Assembly (NCBI RefSeq): GCF_013410405.1
Contig: NZ_JACCFK010000001.1
Span: forward strand, 1,798,001-1,862,000
Origin: Amycolatopsis endophytica
GTDB lineage: Bacteria; Actinomycetota; Actinomycetes; Mycobacteriales; Pseudonocardiaceae
DNA: 64,000 nt
Direction of reading: 5' to 3'
Positions 61,415 to 64,000 of this stretch are shown one piece after another. A model generated the notes under the pieces. The model did no database searches, was not told the DNA's origin, and saw only the letters and a list, made by a program, of their open reading frames with translations. The first letter of the stretch is position 1. The number at the start of each line of letters is the position of its first letter. The translations under genes and the position numbers were made by a program.

Positions 61415-61663
61415 TCAGCGCGCGGTCGAGGTGTAGGGCAGCAGCGCCATCTCGCGGGAGTTCTTGACCGCGGTGGCGATGTCGCGCTGGTGCTGGCTGC
61501 AGTTGCCGGTCACCCGGCGGGCACGGATCTTGCCGCGGTCGGAAATGTACTTCCGCAGCATGTTCGTGTCCTTGTAGTCGATGAGTTCCGGGTGGCCCTT
61601 CTGCTCGGCCTTGCAGAACACACAGACCTTCTTCTTCGGCTTGCGAATCGGTGGCTTGGCCAC
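61415..61663 (-). CDS. rpsR: 30S ribosomal protein S18, zinc-binding (C+) type
   Basis: An 82-aa S18. It keeps the zinc-ribbon cysteines Cys14 and Cys17 (CVFC) and Cys55/His58 (NCSQH), so it is the C+ form; actinobacteria often also have a zinc-free paralogue elsewhere. S18 binds S6 on the small-subunit platform. Downstream of ssb by 37 bp. Confidence 0.97.
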   Translation of the reverse strand: MAKPPIRKPKKKVCVFCKAEQKGHPELIDYKDTNMLRKYISDRGKIRARRVTGNCSQHQRDIATAVKNSREMALLPYTSTAR

Positions 61664-61700
61664 GGTGATGCTCCTGGGGATCTAAAGAACGAGTGGTTGA

Positions 61701-62216
61701 TCAGAAGGGGGGCTCGTCGGCGAAACCGCCGCTGTCGCCCGCCGGCGGGGCGGAACCCCACGGGTCGTCGGCGGGGGCACCCCCGCCGCCACCGCTGCCG
61801 TAGCCGCCGCCACCGCCTCCGCCGCTGTAGCCCCCGCCGCCGCCGCTGCCGCGGCTGACCTTGTTGACCTTCGCGGTGGCGTAGCGCAGCGACGGACCGA
61901 TCTCGTCGACCTCGAGCTCGACGACGGTCCGCTTCTCGCCTTCCTTGGTTTCGAACGACCGCTGCTTGAGGCGGCCCTGCACGACCACGCGGGCACCGCG
62001 CGTGAGGCTCTCCGCGACGTTCTCCGCCGCCTGCCGCCAGATGTTGCAGCGCAGGAACAGCGCCTCGCCGTCCTTCCACTCGCCGGTCTGGCGGTCGAAG
62101 GTGCGCGGCGTGGACGCCACGGTGAAGTTCGCGACGGCGGCGCCGGACGGGGTGAACCGCAGCTCGGGGTCGGACGTGAGGTTGCCGACCACCGTGATGA
62201 TGGTGTCTCCAGCCAT
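61701..62216 (-). CDS. ssb: Single-stranded DNA-binding protein
   Basis: A 171-aa SSB: OB fold (about 1-115, with [21 protein letters not shown] and [18 protein letters not shown]), a Gly-rich linker and the acidic C-terminal tip ending DEPPF that binds replication and repair partners. The usual rpsF-ssb-rpsR order is kept. It coats ssDNA during replication. Confidence 0.97.
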   Translation of the reverse strand: MAGDTIITVVGNLTSDPELRFTPSGAAVANFTVASTPRTFDRQTGEWKDGEALFLRCNIWRQAAENVAESLTRGARVVVQGRLKQRSFETKEGEKRTVVELEVDEIGPSLRYATAKVNKVSRGSGGGGGYSGGGGGGGYGSGGGGGAPADDPWGSAPPAGDSGGFADEPPF

Positions 62217-62228
62217 GGGCTACGCGCC

Positions 62229-62555
62229 TCAGACCTTCGCCGCGGCGACCTTGGCGGCCTTGCGCGGGACCGGCTTGCGCGTGACCTTGGTGCGGAGCAC
62301 GGTCTCCTGCAGCGACAGCTGGCGGTCGAGCTCCTTGACCGCGTCCGGCTCGCTGTTGAGGTCGAGCACCGCGTAGATGCCCTCGGCGTGCTTCTTGATC
62401 TCGTAGGAGAGCCGGCGACGGCCCCACACGTCGACCTTCTCCACGCTGCCGCCCGAAGTGCGGATCACGTTGAGGAAGGTGTCCAGGGTCGGGGCGACCT
62501 TACGCTCGTCGAGCGTGGGGTCGAGGATGACCATTACCTCGTAATGGCGCGACAC
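62229..62555 (-). CDS. rpsF: 30S ribosomal protein S6
   Basis: A 108-aa S6 ([20 protein letters not shown], then [21 protein letters not shown]). The GTG at 62555 is chosen because AGGAGGTGA ends at good distance; GTG 62561 would crowd it. The basic tail [12 protein letters not shown] is longer than in Mycobacterium. First gene of the operon; S6 and S18 form a complex. In many bacteria S6:S18 also binds its own leader RNA (family knowledge). Confidence 0.96.
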   Translation of the reverse strand: MSRHYEVMVILDPTLDERKVAPTLDTFLNVIRTSGGSVEKVDVWGRRRLSYEIKKHAEGIYAVLDLNSEPDAVKELDRQLSLQETVLRTKVTRKPVPRKAAKVAAAKV

Positions 62556-62583
62556 AACCACTCACCTCCTGTGGGCTTCACGG

Positions 62584-62600
62584 CCACGGAATTTCCGTGG
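62584..62600 (-). promoter_or_regulatory. Leader hairpin ahead of rpsF
   Basis: CCACGGAA-T-TTCCGTGG, perfect 8-bp arms with a single central base, about 30 nt upstream of the rpsF start. On the minus strand a CCG triplet follows directly. It may be part of a leader structure for S6:S18 feedback, or the end of the gene upstream; undecided. Confidence 0.4.
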
Positions 62601-62636
62601 CAGGAGGGTTTGCCGGTTCACCAGGGTACGCGGTGG

Positions 62637-63554
62637 CTATGACAGTTTGCGCAGCACCCAGGTCCGCACGAGCGCGGCGCTCACCCCGGCCAGCGCGACG
62701 ACCGCCAGGAGCATGGGCAGCTGGACGTTGCCGCCCGCCGGTTCACCGCCGATGGCGCTGGCGTTGCCCGCGGTGCGCACGTCGGCCTGGCCGCCGGTGG
62801 TGCCGGAGGACCCGCCGAGCACGCCGACCTGCGGGAGCGCCTGGTCGGGCAGCGTGGCGGTGGACGGGTAGAGCGCGCTGGGCGGCACCGCGACCCCGGC
62901 GACGCCGGGCACGGCGGCCGGGATGTTGCCGTAGTTGCGCGGCGGGGCGGTGGCCGAACCGGTGCCCGAGATGCCGGGCGTGGTGGACGGTGCGGTCGTG
63001 CCGGGCACGGTGGTGGTCGGGCCGGGCTGCGTCGAGGGCAGGCCGGGCTGCTGGTAGTTGTTCGCGAAGGTGGCCAGACCGCAGTTGCCCGCGACCTTGC
63101 GCTGGATCGCGTCGAGTGTCTTCTGCTGCTGGTCCCCGCCGATGCCGAGCCCGACCTGGTAGGGGTCGCCCGCGTCCTTGAGCGCGGTGGTGACCGCGGT
63201 GGCGATCGCGTTGCCGTCGATGGCGCCGGAGGCGGTGCCCGCGGGGATCTCGCCGACGGTGACCGCGCCCTTCTTCGTGATCGTGTCCGCGATCTTGGCC
63301 GGGTCGACGCCGTTGAGGTGCAGGAACCACTCCTGCTCCTGCGCGCCGGCCTTGACGATGCCCGCGACGTCCTTGCCCTGCACGGCGACCTGGTCGCTCA
63401 GTGCGCCGACCACGGTGCCCGAGCACGCCTGCGAAAGCACGGTGCTGGCCGAGGCGGTGCCCGTCGTGAGCAGCGAGCCGCCGACGACGGCCGCCGTCAT
63501 GGCGGTGACGGTCAGCGCTCTACGGGTGGTCTTCATCAGGCCGGTCTTGCGCAC
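62637..63554 (-). CDS. Exported protein with C-terminal membrane anchor, unknown function
   Basis: A 305-aa protein from GTG 63554 (GGAGG nine bases upstream; ATG 63536 possible). Signal peptide about 1-37 (VVGGSLLTTGTASAS). An N-terminal helical domain (about 38-165) contains two cysteines (SQACSG, GNCGLA). A long Pro/Thr/Gly linker (PSTQPGPTTTVPGTTAPST) follows, then a C-terminal hydrophobic helix LPMLLAVVALAGVSAALVRTWVL with basic end RKLS, so it spans or reaches the cell wall. The C-terminal block is shared with the next gene at the right edge. Confidence 0.75.
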   Translation of the reverse strand: MRKTGLMKTTRRALTVTAMTAAVVGGSLLTTGTASASTVLSQACSGTVVGALSDQVAVQGKDVAGIVKAGAQEQEWFLHLNGVDPAKIADTITKKGAVTVGEIPAGTASGAIDGNAIATAVTTALKDAGDPYQVGLGIGGDQQQKTLDAIQRKVAGNCGLATFANNYQQPGLPSTQPGPTTTVPGTTAPSTTPGISGTGSATAPPRNYGNIPAAVPGVAGVAVPPSALYPSTATLPDQALPQVGVLGGSSGTTGGQADVRTAGNASAIGGEPAGGNVQLPMLLAVVALAGVSAALVRTWVLRKLS

Positions 63555-63621
63555 GAGCGCGGTCCTCCAGTGATCGCAGGCGTCCCCGGAAGGGGTTAAC
63601 GACGAGCGGACCCAAAGGATA

Positions 63622-64000
63622 CTAAGCGGTAGCCACGCGTAAGACCCATGCCCGTACGAGACCGGCGCTGACACCCGATAGGGCGACAACGGCGATGAGC
63701 ATGGGTAACGCGACGGAGCCGCCGCCGTGGGAATCGGACGGCAGGGCCTCCGCCCGGCCCGCGTTCTGCACGGCCTTGTCCGACTTCGCGGGCTGGCCGA
63801 GCGCGCCGTACTGGGGTGCGTAACCGGGGATCCGGCCGCCGTAGCGCAGGCCCGGCGAGGGAGCCCACTGCGCCGCCACCGCGAAGGGCAGGCCCGCGTA
63901 GTTGCGCATCGGCGCGTACGCGCTGCCCGAACCGAACGGCACGAGGCTGAACGCCGACGGGTCGCCCGCCAGGACGGGGCTGGTCGACCCGGGGATCACG
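63622..64000 (-). CDS. Paralogous C-terminally anchored exported protein (C-terminal part, cut by the window edge)
   Basis: Only about 126 codons of the 3' end are in the window; the start lies past 64000. The visible part is Pro/Gly/Tyr-rich (MRNYAGLPFAVAAQ), then GGGSVALPMLIAVVALSGVSAGLVRAWVLRVATA, read in two parts, which matches the C-terminus of the preceding gene almost residue for residue. The two genes probably encode a surface-protein pair. Confidence 0.7.
   Translation of the reverse strand, partial: VIPGSTSPVLAGDPSAFSLVPFGSGSAYAPMRNYAGLPFAVAAQWAPSPGLRYGGRIPGYAPQYGALGQPAKSDKAVQNAGRAEALPSDSHGGGSVALPMLIAVVALSGVSAGLVRAWVLRVATA

Overview
The window is high-GC DNA (about 70% G+C) with actinobacterial gene content. 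Gene order and families point to the Pseudonocardiaceae, most likely Amycolatopsis or a close relative; this is inferred from content, not from a search. It lies near the chromosomal origin. The left third reproduces the block known from Mycobacterium tuberculosis as cwlM, trxC, trxB2, anti-sigma RsmA, sigM, mviN/murJ, Rv3909, Rv3908 (NUDIX) and pcnA. The right end has the rpsF-ssb-rpsR-rplI operon and dnaB.

Layout. 1-13.5 kb: partial PLP aminotransferase, GNAT, CwlM-type amidase, thioredoxin system (with a sigma-R/SigH-like promoter), SigM and its anti-sigma factor, a pseudokinase separate from MurJ, a DUF6049 membrane-anchored protein, NUDIX hydrolase and CCA-adding enzyme. 13.5-15.2 kb: an orphan sensor kinase and a small coiled-coil protein. 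15.2-30.9 kb, minus strand: one long operon-like array. It starts with a YbaB-like protein, an Esx (WXG100-like) protein and a 2509-aa CpnT-like protein. Four accessory proteins follow: two with TNT-like C-termini and two with a degenerate ADP-ribosylglycohydrolase-like fold behind a type VII secretion-associated N-terminal domain. The large protein carries an ADP-ribosyltransferase domain and two papain-fold domains, one intact and one without its catalytic residues. It sits near pcnA, where M. tuberculosis has esxF-esxE-cpnT-ift.

30.9-43.8 kb is mostly housekeeping: MFS permease, YqgE, a small membrane protein, a secreted esterase-like protein, LeuRS, a TetR regulator, PTS enzyme I with a DasR-type operator on its start codon, a DUF1707 protein, and an AI-2E permease / MacS-type kinase / response regulator operon. 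43.8-49.1 kb holds three exported proteins, including a 962-aa protein made of chaplin-like repeats. 49.1-55.8 kb is accessory: a DOPA-type dioxygenase, a P450 and hydrolase, a TetR regulator divergent from a TetX-like monooxygenase, a Tn7-like remnant and a GNAT gene behind 20-bp-spaced operator-like repeats. 55.8-64 kb: dnaB, a small type VII secretion set (EspG, PPE-like, DUF3558 lipoprotein, WXG100-like), the ribosomal/ssb operon, and two paralogous exported proteins, the last cut by the window edge.

No rRNA, tRNA, CRISPR array or complete insertion sequence was found. Several genes have a TANNNT hexamer at exactly -12 to -7 from the first base of the start codon, the signature of leaderless transcripts.
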